NCBI GenBank assembly: GCA_015178975.1
Contig: WHVD01000158.1
Span: 122,823 to 186,822 of the forward strand
Direction: 5' to 3'
Length of the DNA: 64,000 nucleotides
Source: Hysterangium stoloniferum
Lineage: Eukaryota > Basidiomycota > Agaricomycetes > Hysterangiales > Hysterangiaceae
Shown here: positions 54,706 through 64,000 of the stretch, piece by piece
Position numbering within the stretch: position 1 is the first letter of the stretch
Layout of the letters: every line of letters begins with the position of its first letter
The notes under the pieces: generated by a model
Told to the model about the DNA's origin: nothing
The model's input: the letters and a program-made list of their open reading frames with translations, nothing else
Database searches by the model: none
Program-made: the position numbers and the translations under genes

Positions 54706-55217
54706 TGTTAGCACGTGATCACTGTAGCCGGGAAGTTTTCCTTACCATAGGCTACACTGTCCTGTATCCAGACTCGTTCTAGACTAATACACCGTGACCC
54801 TGTCTGTTGGATTAGCAAGCATGATATAGTCCCGCTCCTGGTATATTTGGAGCCCAACTTAAGGTACTGAGCTAGGCAGGTACACATGATATAATATATA
54901 TGCCTTTCCATTTAGCTAGTTCCTGTTTGACTCCATAGTATTTGCAATGTATGATCATAGATAGAACACCAATGCCTTAAAAGCTTATGAACTATAGCTA
55001 GTGCACCTCAGCTGTTTTGCCCTGCTACCATGTGCAAACACTGAGGTGAGATTACCTTTACACATTTACTTATATACAATACTTATCATGCATTCTAGAT
55101 TGCTTTCTGCTATCTAGGTAAATATATAGCTGTGTAGCCCCGCTACCACATGCAAACACTGAGATTGCTTTCTGCTACATATCTAGTTGTCTAGTATATG
55201 TATATACTATTCTAACA
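54706..55217 (+). mobile_element. Putative 5' LTR of a Ty1/copia-type element
   Basis: It begins TGTTAGCACGTG and ends ATTCTAACA, so the ends form TGTTAG/CTAACA. It lies just upstream of a copia-type gag and 49 bp after the hydrolase stop. Two direct repeats (GCTACCAYRTGCAAACACTG at about 55025 and 55145) are inside. No partner LTR lies in the window, so the call rests on ends and position. Confidence 0.6.
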
Positions 55218-55251
55218 GGTGGTCCCACTCTACCTATGGATTGCTACCAAG

Positions 55252-55925
55252 ATGACCACCACTGCTACTTCTTTGACCAACTCTCTTCCATCATCCATCC
55301 CCAAGCTTGATACCACTGGTGTGAACTGGGCTATTTTTGCCATCTGGTTCCAAGATGCAGTGGAAGCAAGGGCCACTTTGATGGCATGACACCCTGTCCA
55401 AAACCAGTGGATGACAAGGCAACTGTTGAAGAGACAGCTCTCATTGATGAATGGAACAAAAATGAAAAGTCAGCAAAATCTCTGCTCACCCAAAAAATCC
55501 CCAATTCAACCCTTATGCAAGTTCACTCCAAGAAGACTGTTATGGAACAATGGATTGCAATTGTCTCTGAGTATACAGAAAAAGGTGCCTATAGACAAAC
55601 AGACCTGAGGGCACACTTTCTAGAGACATGGTGTGCTGAGAAAGGCAATGTTTGCAAGTTCTTGGATAGCCTGTGATTAAAATGAGAGGAGTTAGCATCT
55701 GTTGGTGTAGAAATAGATGAAAAAGATTACCACTCTACCATTATCTCATTGGTTAAAGGAAGCAGCAAAAGGGGCAAAAATCAAACTAAGACTAAATGTG
55801 ATAAGACACAAGTATTCTAAAGGTTGTTGGGTGGCAAATAGAAGATACATGTAGAATGGGTGATGGGAGAGTGTCAGGACAGAGACAGGATGGGATGGTT
55901 TAAAAGGTAATCAATAGAGGGATAG
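55252..55925 (+). pseudogene. Ty1/copia-type gag, frameshifted
   Basis: From ATG 55252 the frame reads MTTTATSLTNSLPSS, IPKLDTTGVNWAIFAIWFQ, the standard start of fungal copia gag (the KLxGxNWxxW pattern). A one-base frame change near 55372 leads into FDGMTPCPKPVDDKATVEE, LIDEWNKNEKSAKSLL, KKTVMEQWIAIVSEYTEKG and LRAHFLETWCAEKGNV, the UBN2-like core. Stops follow at 55674 and nearby. The zinc knuckle is not seen; the element is interrupted by LTRs from 55926 on. Confidence 0.75.
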
Positions 55926-57008
55926 TGTCAGGAACTGGGAAACCCGCCGGCCTCCAGGCCTCCGGGCCCCCGGCCCCCGTCCTACATGCTCCCGACCCTC
56001 TATATTGTATAGTTACAACTGGAGTTCCCACCGGAGCCCACATGTCAACTTGTTTATGCCTGACTCTCTGTACACACCCACCTGTCTGCACCTAACCCTC
56101 TGTGTCTCATACACCAGTCCTTGGACTCCACCGGACTCCGGACTCCACTCTATGTACACCCGACACTCTGTGTCTTATGTACCAGTCACCGGACTCCGAC
56201 CGGACTCCTGGAACCCCTCTAACAGAGCATAGAACCCCGCTCCTGTTATGATCTGTCTCTGCATCTCACACACCAGTCATCGGAAAACCCACCAGACTCC
56301 ACCAGACCTCCTGCACATCAAGCCTGTCTATACCTGACACTATCTTGTGCACCAAGTAACCAGACTCCAGCCAAACTTCTGGAACCCCTCTAACTGAGCC
56401 CTGCTCCAGTTATGGTTCAATGACCTGTCATGATTCGTTCTCTGCTCCCGTTCCGTTCCGTCCCTAATTCCCAGTTTAGTATTTACTTGTTTCGTTTTAT
56501 GTTTAATAGTTCTGCCTCTCATTAATACCGGATTTGGTATTATTACATTTCACAGTCTATATAAATCTGCTATATTCATGTACTTAGAATCCAGTTTCAA
56601 TCTCGAACTAGTTTTCCCCCCCAACAAGTTTGACCCTTGAACAAGTTTCCCTTTGATCCCAGTCTCTAGTCCTCTTGTCTGTCTGCACGCTCGATTCCCG
56701 GAACTCCCATGGGAACTCCGGAATCTATATCTCCTTGCATGCATTCTGTCAGTTCGAAATATGGATGCCCGAATGAGTGTACGAGGGCACAGCCTATAAG
56801 CTGAAGCCAAGTCCATCTCAGTCGTACCCATTCTCTGGTAACTATTCTGATACAACACTCCCTTGTACTACTAATATTCCCGGAAACTCCCCAGACCTAT
56901 TACGTGGGGAGTCTGTGGGACCATTACCTGGAAAGTGTGTGTTCGAAATATAGTTACTGGAGAAACCTCTGCGGGACCATCCATGGAGCTTTGTTCGGGA
57001 ACTTAACA
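55926..57008 (+). mobile_element. Solo LTR, family F
   Basis: It runs TGTCAGGAACTGG to GAACTTAACA (1083 bp), with the duplication GATAG on both sides. Hairpin block at 56783-56813. The 5' part is rich in CACCGGACTCC-type repeats that resemble family C. Confidence 0.9.
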
Positions 57009-57059
57009 GATAGGTACATATCAGGGTACCACAGACAATGACACTGTGGTCAGGGATAC

Positions 57060-57954
57060 TGTTACGACCGGACAATCCCGCCAGACTCCAGGCACTAACC
57101 CATATGCCCCCACATGCTACAAGCACCAATTGTCTGTTTATAGGATTTCCCGCCCGGACTCCATTATGTCAAGACTAGTTACGTTCAACCTCATTATGAC
57201 ACATATCAGTCACCAGACTTCCCCCGGACTCCATCTCTGTCTATGTCCATTTTCGTCCCACGCATCAGTCACTGGATGCTGCTTAGAATCCCATCACCAC
57301 TCTAATCACCTGTCACGATTTAGGACTCCGCTCCTGCTCTGTTTCCCATTATGGGTTATGCTTTGTCACGATTCGGACTCCGCTCCGTTCTGTTCTGTTC
57401 TGTTCTGTTCTGTTCTGTTCTGTTCTGTTCTGTTCTGTTCCTAACACCAATTTGGTGTTTACTATTCCCGTTTTATGTTTTGTTAGTTTCATTTTGTTAT
57501 TACTGGATTTGGTATGTCATTCACTCCATGGTCTATATAAACTGGCAGATGTTGTACATACAATCCAGTCAGAAAATTAGCTTAGATTCCCCCCAGTAAT
57601 CTAATAACATTTTCCACTCTAAAACCTTACTTGATTCACATCGCTCGCACTAGTCGGAGCCCATGGGCTCCGGCACATCTATCTCTCTCAACTATCTCGA
57701 CTCATGATCCACGACCTCCGACTTACAACCCACGACGCCCGACTTACAACCCACGACGCCCGACTTACAACCCACGACGCCCGACTTACAACCTACAACC
57801 CATGAACCCCGCCCGGACTCCCCGGGATTCCCATCCATCTGTTTGAAATTGGACAACACGATCTAGCGAGGGTGCAGCCTATAAGCTGAAGCCAAGTCCT
57901 ACCGGATATCCCATGGGTTTCTCCGGAAACCTGGCCTGTGTGTGTATCCTAACA
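57060..57954 (+). mobile_element. Solo LTR, family C, copy 3
   Basis: It begins TGTTACGACCGG and ends ATCCTAACA (895 bp), with the duplication GATAC. Inside are a TCTGT pentanucleotide run (about 57383-57440, some 11 units) and three-and-a-half copies of a 21-bp unit starting CGACTTACAACC (57717-57790). Hairpin block at 57869-57899. Confidence 0.9.
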
Positions 57955-57959
57955 GATAC

Positions 57960-58180
57960 CAATAGTGGGGTGCTGGGGGGTTATGAGGGTAAAACCAAGT
58001 TGCAGGGGTCCAAAATGAAGGGATCCTAACAAATAGCCAGCATCAAGCAGAGAAAGGATCTCATGGCAGCAGGGGAAAGGGGATGCATAGTTGGAATTAG
58101 GAGAATTTTAGCTGTGAGAGCCCTTCTACTTATACTTTAGCACAACATGATCACATAACATGTGGAAAAACATAACAAGT
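57960..58180 (+). other. Retroelement spacer between solo LTRs
   Basis: A short non-coding piece of the host element left between two LTR insertions. No motif is recognised. Confidence 0.3.
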
Positions 58181-58979
58181 TGTTAAGGGTGCATACACGG
58201 CGGGTTTCTGGAGAAACCTGTGGGAAAGCCGGTAGGACTTGGCTTCAGCTTATAGGCTGTGCCCTTGCTAGATCATCTTGTCCAATTTCAAATGGGCAGA
58301 TGGGAATCCCGGGGAGTCTGGGTGGGGTTCATGGGTTGAGAGGTCAGAGAGTTGAGATAGATAAGTTGAAGGTCGAGTGATATATGTGTCAGAGCCTGTG
58401 GGCTCTGACTAGCAAGAGCAGTGTGATTCAAAGAGGAATTTAGAGCGGAAAATATACTAAGATTACTGGGGAGAATCTAAGCTGATTTTCTGACTGGATT
58501 GTACAGTATGTACAACATCTGCCAGACTATATAGACTGTGGAATGAATAACATACCAAATCCAGTAATAATGAAAACTAAACTAACAAACATAAAATGAG
58601 ATACAGTAAATAAACACCAAACTTGGTGTTAGGAATGGGATGGAACGGAGTGGAGTCTGAATTGTGACAGGTCATAAAACCATAATGGGAATGGGTTGGG
58701 AGTGGAGTCCGAATTGTGACAGGTCATTTGACTATAATGGGAATGGGGCTCAGTTAGAGGGCTGATGGGTTTTCTGAGCAGGATGCAGTGACTGATGTGT
58801 GGGATGGGGTCGGACGGTGGGTATTCCAGTGACTGATACATGAAGTAATGAAGTCAAATGTGGACAAGTCTGACGTACAGAGTCTGGCGGGTTTTCTGGT
58901 AAACTGACAATTTGTGTGTATAGGGTGTGGGTGCATATAAGTTAGTGCCCGGAGTCTGGCAGGAACTCCAGTCATAACA
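58181..58979 (-). mobile_element. Solo LTR, family C, copy 4 (reversed)
   Basis: It runs TGTTAAGGGTGC to AGTCATAACA on the plus strand (799 bp), with the duplication CAAGT. The hairpin block is at 58235-58265, minus strand. Confidence 0.9.
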
Positions 58980-59156
58980 CAAGTGCAAACAATCAACATA
59001 GTCACATGATTTTCATACAAGAGCCTGTCAGCAACAAAAGGTTTCCAATGAACCTCATATATAGAAATATACATATTGTTACCATATATGGAAATTTCAT
59101 AATGGCATTATGCCATATCAAACTATGTGTGATAGTAGCCTGTTCACAAATGGTTT

Positions 59157-61046
59157 TGTTATGTATTTCTAAGTTTTTTCCAATTTTTAAACAATTTCCC
59201 CTAACAAATTGCGAAAACAAATATTCAAATGTAATTATATTGCGACGATTAAATTGTACAATATTTGTTTGATTTATCCTGAATTTATACAATTTATTTT
59301 GTATTTTTATCTAATAAATTGAGCAAATTATTGAATTTCTACTTTTTATTCTTTTTTGATTAATATGTCGGCGACTCAGCGCTTATTCACAACGCGCGAG
59401 TAATCATGTGACATTCACATGATATTTCAAACTCCGACGCTGACAAAACGCGATTTGAAATACTCGCGCATTATCAAGGTGAAATATATATATTTTTATA
59501 TTATTATAATAAAATATTATATTTATAACTAATTAAAAGTAAATATAATAATTATATAATAATATAAAACCGGCCTGACGTTTATTACACGGCGCGCGGG
59601 AAAATCGTCACAACGAGTGACAACCGTCATAACAGGTGACAGTTGTCACAAGGGCGCGCGACGGTCACAGAGGCGCGCGACGGTCACAGAGGCGCGCGAC
59701 GGTCACAGAGGCGCGCGACGGTCACAAGGGCGCGCGACGGTCACAGAGGCGCGCGACGGTCACACAGGCGCGCGACTGTCACAACGCGTGACAGTCACAA
59801 GACGCGAAGGGTGTCATGCGCGCGCACAGGCGCGAGAGCATTATGTCATCATATATGCTACTGCAACAAAAACAGGAAACTCTCTGGAACATTCCAGTGG
59901 CTTCCAATGGAACATTAGTTAATAGGTACTAATATTAGATAGAATATTGTAGAATATTCTATAAAATTCTACAATGTTCCATTATGCCAAGAATATTCTA
60001 TAGTGTCTTAGAAGTAGTTAGAACCTTCCACAATGCTCTAGAAAATTCTAGAAAATTCTAAATGACATCACTCCTCCCAGAATGACATCATTAAATCTTC
60101 TAGAATCTTCTAAATGTCTCAGACTAAACTGTATATAAGGAGCTCTGCTCCACCACTGAAATATAACTTATTTTAACCCATTTACTACACCACATCAGTG
60201 TGCCACTGCATCAGCAGTTATATTCCACCCCTAGTTGGGCTGTTGGATAAATATATATAAACACTTAGTCACCTCTAGTTGAGCTGCTGACCTAAGCTAT
60301 CTCAGGATCCCTTTGCCACCTCTAGTTGAGCTTCTGGTAATAATCCTACCCCCTTGTCACCTCTAGTTGAGCTTCTGACAAACAACTTGTTCCCCTTTTG
60401 CCACCTCTTAGTTGAGTAGCTGGCTATCCTTTATTACTAATCCACCTCTAGTTGAGTTGTTGGTTATCAGTTAAAGTAATAAATATTTTAGGTTATATTG
60501 AGATTAGAAATACATATATTCTAATTTCTACCCGGTTTTTGGCATAAATAAATACTGAGAATATTCTTGCAGAATTCTTAAGACTACATTAAGATCCTGA
60601 TAAGTTAGTATCACAGTAGACCCTGTAGGTTAGTGTAAATAAAGCATATATTAGCCAAATAGTGTTTTATTCTATATCTAATCTTTTGACCTGTTTATTA
60701 ATATTTTTACTGTTTGATAAATAGTATAAAATATATATAAACTAGCTAGAATCGAAGGCGAATCTAGTTTCGGAATCAGTGAATTGTTATTCATATTTTA
60801 GTAGTGTTTTTACAGAAAAAGAACAAGCTTGCACAAGCAGCTCTCAAAACCTTCTTTGCGAAGTTGGGTGCATATATTCAAGTAAACTCTTGACTTCAGG
60901 GGTTCTAAGTCTATTTAGGCTGCCACTGATTAATATCAAATACTTAAATTATTTTACCTTGCAGTGAATTGAGTATTTGCACATTTTGATAGAGCATTGG
61001 ACTCCTTTTTCGGAAAATAGTATTAAAATAAGGCTAATACATCACA
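59157..61046 (+). repeat. 5' LTR of family B element
   Basis: It is 1890 bp, from TGTTATGTATTTC to ATACATCACA. The promoter-proximal half has seven 19-bp minisatellite units, and the middle has at least five TCACCTCTAGTTGAG-like repeats (60210-60470), each followed by a variable piece. A CTGTATATAAGGAGCTC stretch at 60129 looks like a TATA box in the right setting. It lacks the hairpin block found in families A, C, D, E and F. Confidence 0.9.
59652..59785 (+). repeat. GC-rich 19-bp minisatellite in the LTR
   Basis: Seven tandem units of GGCGCGCGACGGTCACAGA with small changes. The solo LTR at 25404 has two units at the same place. Each unit carries a GCGCGC core and GGTCAC/GTGAC, so the array offers many CpG sites or protein-binding sites. 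Confidence 0.9.
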
Positions 61047-61048
61047 AA

Positions 61049-61066
61049 TTGGTGGACGTTCTGGGA
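61049..61066 (+). promoter_or_regulatory. Candidate primer binding site
   Basis: Directly after the LTR (offset of 3 bp) the sequence TTGGTGGACGTTCTGG begins with TGG, the complement of the tRNA CCA tail, at the expected place. The donor tRNA cannot be named without a tRNA list. Confidence 0.5.
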
Positions 61067-61339
61067 AATACTGTGATTATCTAGCAGTTTAGTTTCTTAA
61101 GTAGTTTACCGATTGTCAAGGACATTCTTATCTGTTTCATAACACCAACTGTTGGGACTGATTCTCTAATTGAGACAGTCTTTAGTTCTCCAGAAAAGAA
61201 CCAGGTAGTCACTCCTGTGCTTCTGGGATTAGGCTATTGCAGCTGACAACTGAGTGTTAAATAAATTAGCTTGTAGTTTACAATAGTTACATTTTAAAAC
61301 AAACAAAAAAACTTACTTACATCCAACTCCTATCCATCA

Positions 61340-63898
61340 ATGTTGTCTACACCAACTCTTAAAGCAGAAATGGCTCAAGAACTATCTTCCATAACAGAAC
61401 AAGTTTCTGAAAGGGATGAAAGGTTCTTGAATGTTACTATACCTGCTTCACCAATTCAGCGTTTCAGTTTTGAACCAGTAAAAGAAGTTACTGACAGAGA
61501 GGATATAGCTAAGGACAAGACTTACTTGTATCCTGGTACTGTTAGATTGAGAAGAACTTATGATGGTGATCCAAGAATGAATCACCGCCGAGATATTATG
61601 TTGGCATTAGCCATGTCAGAATTTCCAAATGAGGAAAGAGTGAACTTAGGGTATCTACCTCGTTATGCTGAAAAGTTCTTTCAGCCACTACTGGATGCAT
61701 TAGAAGACTTGTTAGTTGGAACACCAACTACTAGTGATTCTAGTGACTTAATTGGATATTACCTAGATCCAATTAAGTTTGAAAATTTCACTCATATGTT
61801 AGAAAGGCATTTGGTCAGATCAATACCTATTCTAAATAAAAATAAAGATTGGATTCCTAGTATGCCTAGTTGGGGATCTGACAACAATCCACTCATAGCA
61901 TGGAATGCTAATGATTTTGAAATAATATCTGTTTTGTATAGAGAAGAAGTTGAAAACTTGTTAGCTTATTTCTATGATCATAAGACTATGATGCCATCAG
62001 AAAAGAAAGAAAAAGAATTGAAGTTACCTTCAAGAGGCCCTAGCCCTACAGTCGAATTTGAGGGGATTGAAGCTTCAACACCAGCTCATCCTACTGAAAT
62101 TCAGTCAATTCCCCAAGAATCAGAACCCATGAAGCCACCTCATGAGGAGCATGGCTTTGAGTCTATTAGAAGAAGACTAGCAGAAGTAAAGATTGAACCA
62201 AGAGTCACTTCTAAAAGATCACCTTATCAAGAACATCCAATACATCTGACTGAATCACGCCAATTATCTGATATCTTTGAAGATAATAAGCAGTACTTAG
62301 GGAAAAAGTCAAGAGCCTATAACTTACCAAAGCCAAGTTCAATTCCTAAGTACACTAAAGCTAGTTTTCCACCTGATGAGCCATCATCTGATAGTGACTA
62401 TGGTCCACCACATTCACCTAGTCCTCACCCAAAGCTTGGGCCAACCTTGAGACGTCATCAGAGGGGATTACCTAGTGAAAAGAGTCAGAAAATAAGATCA
62501 GGAAGTCCTCAGCCTCCTGGAGATCCAGGAAGTAGTGATAGCTCTTCTGATTATAAGGCTAATATGGCTAAATATAATAGGAGATTGTCAGAATTATCTA
62601 GGGCTAGAAAAGAAGATAAAGGAGCTCACTTTGATCTTAAGTTGAAACCTGATGTTGTACCCAAATGGGATGGAGATCCTGACACTCTTGCCAAATGGGT
62701 TTTGAAGATAAACAACTTATCAGAGCGTAGTACAAGCATATATAACCAGCTAGGAGAAGTTGTACCTACTAGACTTGAGAAGGATGCAGACTTATGGTTC
62801 TGGTCTTTACCAAGTAGCTATAGAAGAGAAGCAATGCAGAATTGGGGTACACTTAGAGATGTAGTATGCACATACTATATGAACCGAGCCTGGCTTGATA
62901 GACAAAAGAGCCGAGCAAACAGAGCATACTACAGAGAAGCTGGATATACAACAGAATCACCAAGCAATTACTATATCAGAAAATCCGAATTACTTAGTCT
63001 AGTGTATAGCATGAGTGATTCAGAAGTTATGATGGAAGTAATGAATGGAGCACCTAAATTCTGGACAACTATCTTAGATGTACACCGTTGCAAGGACTTA
63101 GTAGACTTTGCAGCAGCAATTAAATATCATGAAGAAGCATTGGAGCATACTCCATTCCCAAGTCATGATAATGTACTAGATAGAAGAGTAAGGCAGCTTG
63201 AACAAATGATGCGTGATGCACCAAGGACTACTAGATCTAATCTACCAGGTCCTGATCAAAGTTCAAGCAAGAGGAATTTCTTCCGGTCTGCCAGAACTAA
63301 CCTTATTGGTGCTTCACCTACTATAGGCAAGCCTCAATTCCCTCGGGATGATGGAACAATTTCCAAAGGGTCTACTCCTGAAAGTAAAGGAGCTAGACCA
63401 TGTAGACATTGTGGTAGTCCTAAGCATTGGGATAATGAGTGCAAGTATTCTAGAAAGGGTTCTAGAAATGCCAAGGCAAATTTAATTGTCCATGATGAAG
63501 AGTATATTAAGGCCATGGAAGAATATGAAGAAGCCTATCTAAATACTAGTTCAGAAGATGAAAATCCACCTCAAAATGATTCTAATAAAGACTTGATAAG
63601 TTTAGAATCATCAGATAGTTTAAAGGAGGAGGAAAAACCGGATTTTCATAAGGCCCTTCAGCTGAATGCTGTAATGGAATTGGAGTGTGGCTCAGATACT
63701 TTGAAAATGAAGCCACAGTCTTCTCTGAGGGGATCCCTAGATTCTAATAAATCACTGAGCAAGTTAGAAGCCAGACAAACCTTTGAAAAACAAAACATAT
63801 CTCAGAAATTTAGAAATGGCATGTTCAAGACCAAATCTTATGTTTCTCAACTTATTTCTGAGAGTAAAAAGAATATATCATCATTAAAAAGAGGTTAA
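61340..63898 (+). CDS. gag: Retrotransposon Gag polyprotein, 852 aa, intact
   Basis: This single open frame encodes a large Gag. Residues 1-120 hold a helical start (RRTYDGDPRMNHRRDI, YLPRYAEKFFQPLLDAL). A long Pro/Ser-rich, charged linker follows (about 220-430). The capsid-like core (about 435-600) includes PKWDGDPDTLAKWVLKIN, EKDADLWFWSLPSSYR and LRDVVCTYYMNRAWLDRQK, the usual Retrotrans_gag pattern. A CCHC zinc knuckle CRHCGSPKHWDNEC lies at about 688-701, followed by an acidic tail. Gag assembles the particle and packages the RNA. The long spacer and terminal tail make it larger than common gypsy Gags. Pol must be reached by frameshift, readthrough or a separate start beyond the stop at 63896; the first 100 bases after it show no long frame. 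Confidence 0.92.
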   Translation: MLSTPTLKAEMAQELSSITEQVSERDERFLNVTIPASPIQRFSFEPVKEVTDREDIAKDKTYLYPGTVRLRRTYDGDPRMNHRRDIMLALAMSEFPNEERVNLGYLPRYAEKFFQPLLDALEDLLVGTPTTSDSSDLIGYYLDPIKFENFTHMLERHLVRSIPILNKNKDWIPSMPSWGSDNNPLIAWNANDFEIISVLYREEVENLLAYFYDHKTMMPSEKKEKELKLPSRGPSPTVEFEGIEASTPAHPTEIQSIPQESEPMKPPHEEHGFESIRRRLAEVKIEPRVTSKRSPYQEHPIHLTESRQLSDIFEDNKQYLGKKSRAYNLPKPSSIPKYTKASFPPDEPSSDSDYGPPHSPSPHPKLGPTLRRHQRGLPSEKSQKIRSGSPQPPGDPGSSDSSSDYKANMAKYNRRLSELSRARKEDKGAHFDLKLKPDVVPKWDGDPDTLAKWVLKINNLSERSTSIYNQLGEVVPTRLEKDADLWFWSLPSSYRREAMQNWGTLRDVVCTYYMNRAWLDRQKSRANRAYYREAGYTTESPSNYYIRKSELLSLVYSMSDSEVMMEVMNGAPKFWTTILDVHRCKDLVDFAAAIKYHEEALEHTPFPSHDNVLDRRVRQLEQMMRDAPRTTRSNLPGPDQSSSKRNFFRSARTNLIGASPTIGKPQFPRDDGTISKGSTPESKGARPCRHCGSPKHWDNECKYSRKGSRNAKANLIVHDEEYIKAMEEYEEAYLNTSSEDENPPQNDSNKDLISLESSDSLKEEEKPDFHKALQLNAVMELECGSDTLKMKPQSSLRGSLDSNKSLSKLEARQTFEKQNISQKFRNGMFKTKSYVSQLISESKKNISSLKRG

Positions 63899-64000
63899 TG
63901 TCATGCCCACCCAGATGTGCCTTTCTTGGTGTGCAGGCTATGGCTACAAAAGGCATGGCTTAATAATTATGGACAAAATCAAATCAGAATCACAATAGAC
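63899..64000 (+). other. Start of the gag-pol junction, incomplete
   Basis: About 100 bases remain after the gag stop. All three frames have stops or are too short to assign, so how pol is expressed cannot be told here. Confidence 0.3.

Larger units (their letters stand above)
59157..64000 (+). mobile_element. Gypsy-type LTR retrotransposon, family B, 5' part (runs off window)
   Basis: The 5' LTR (59157-61046) is followed by a leader and a full-length gag (61340-63898). Pol and the 3' LTR would be beyond 64000. The LTR is nearly the same as the solo LTR at 25404. The high LTR similarity and open gag suggest recent movement. Superfamily is inferred from the gag zinc knuckle and LTR style, not from pol. 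Confidence 0.8.

Noticed and set aside
55010-55170. Pair of direct repeats interpreted as possible tandem regulatory sites
   Set aside because: They lie inside the putative copia LTR and are better explained as part of that LTR.
4946-57959. Target-site preference of family C for GATAC (same duplication at copies 1 and 3)
   Set aside because: Copies 2 and 4 have TCTAA and CAAGT, so two matches out of four may be chance; not reported as a finding.
59617-59922. 101- and 91-codon frames with repeated ARDGHRGARRSQ-like peptides
   Set aside because: They are only translation of the 19-bp minisatellite in the LTR.

Overview
The window is nuclear DNA of a filamentous fungus, most likely an Agaricomycete. 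Genes carry many 47-105 bp GT-AG introns, the DUF6533-type membrane protein and small secreted cysteine-rich proteins are typical of basidiomycetes, and there is an intron-containing tRNA-Asp. Gene style and transposon content resemble Rhizoctonia/Ceratobasidium, but that genus-level placement is inference.

Layout. 1-1135: the 5' part of an OPI3-type phospholipid methyltransferase (minus) diverges from an intact FAM210/DUF1279-type gene (plus). 1869-3257: a broken alpha/beta hydrolase copy. About 4.1-13.4 kb: decayed Ty3/gypsy retrotransposon(s) riddled with solo LTRs. 13.7-34.3 kb: an imperfect tandem triplication. Each unit has a small secreted protein gene (P), other segments, and the last exon of a peroxisomal oxalyl-CoA-synthetase-like gene. 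Only unit 3 keeps that gene whole (32476-34308, five exons, 538 aa, ending AKL). Unit 2 is split by an 8.0 kb TA-flanked DDE transposon (20713-28749), which itself carries three solo LTRs, one of them containing a fourth. 35.3-40.5 kb: tRNA-Asp, a seven-helix DUF6533-type gene and an ARMT1/DUF89-type gene. 42962-46683: a hAT transposon with perfect ends, an 8-bp target duplication and a 14-exon transposase gene that stays open throughout. 46.9-50 kb: retroelement debris. 50490-52813: a PH-CRIB-pseudokinase gene. 53222-54657: an alpha/beta hydrolase gene, paralogue of the one at 1.9 kb. 54706-64000: a Ty1/copia remnant with three solo LTRs, followed by a gypsy-type element with a 1.9 kb LTR and an intact 852-aa gag that runs off the window.

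Most informative points. (1) Five dissimilar LTR families share a short block that can fold into a hairpin, with invariant arms and a variable loop. (2) One gene combines Cla4/PAK-like PH and CRIB modules with a kinase fold that has lost all three catalytic signature residues. (3) The hAT element looks autonomous. (4) Perfect target duplications at nearly every nested insertion give a relative chronology, and the tandem units supply the matching empty sites. Exon coordinates come from hand splicing checked for frame; none was tested against transcripts.
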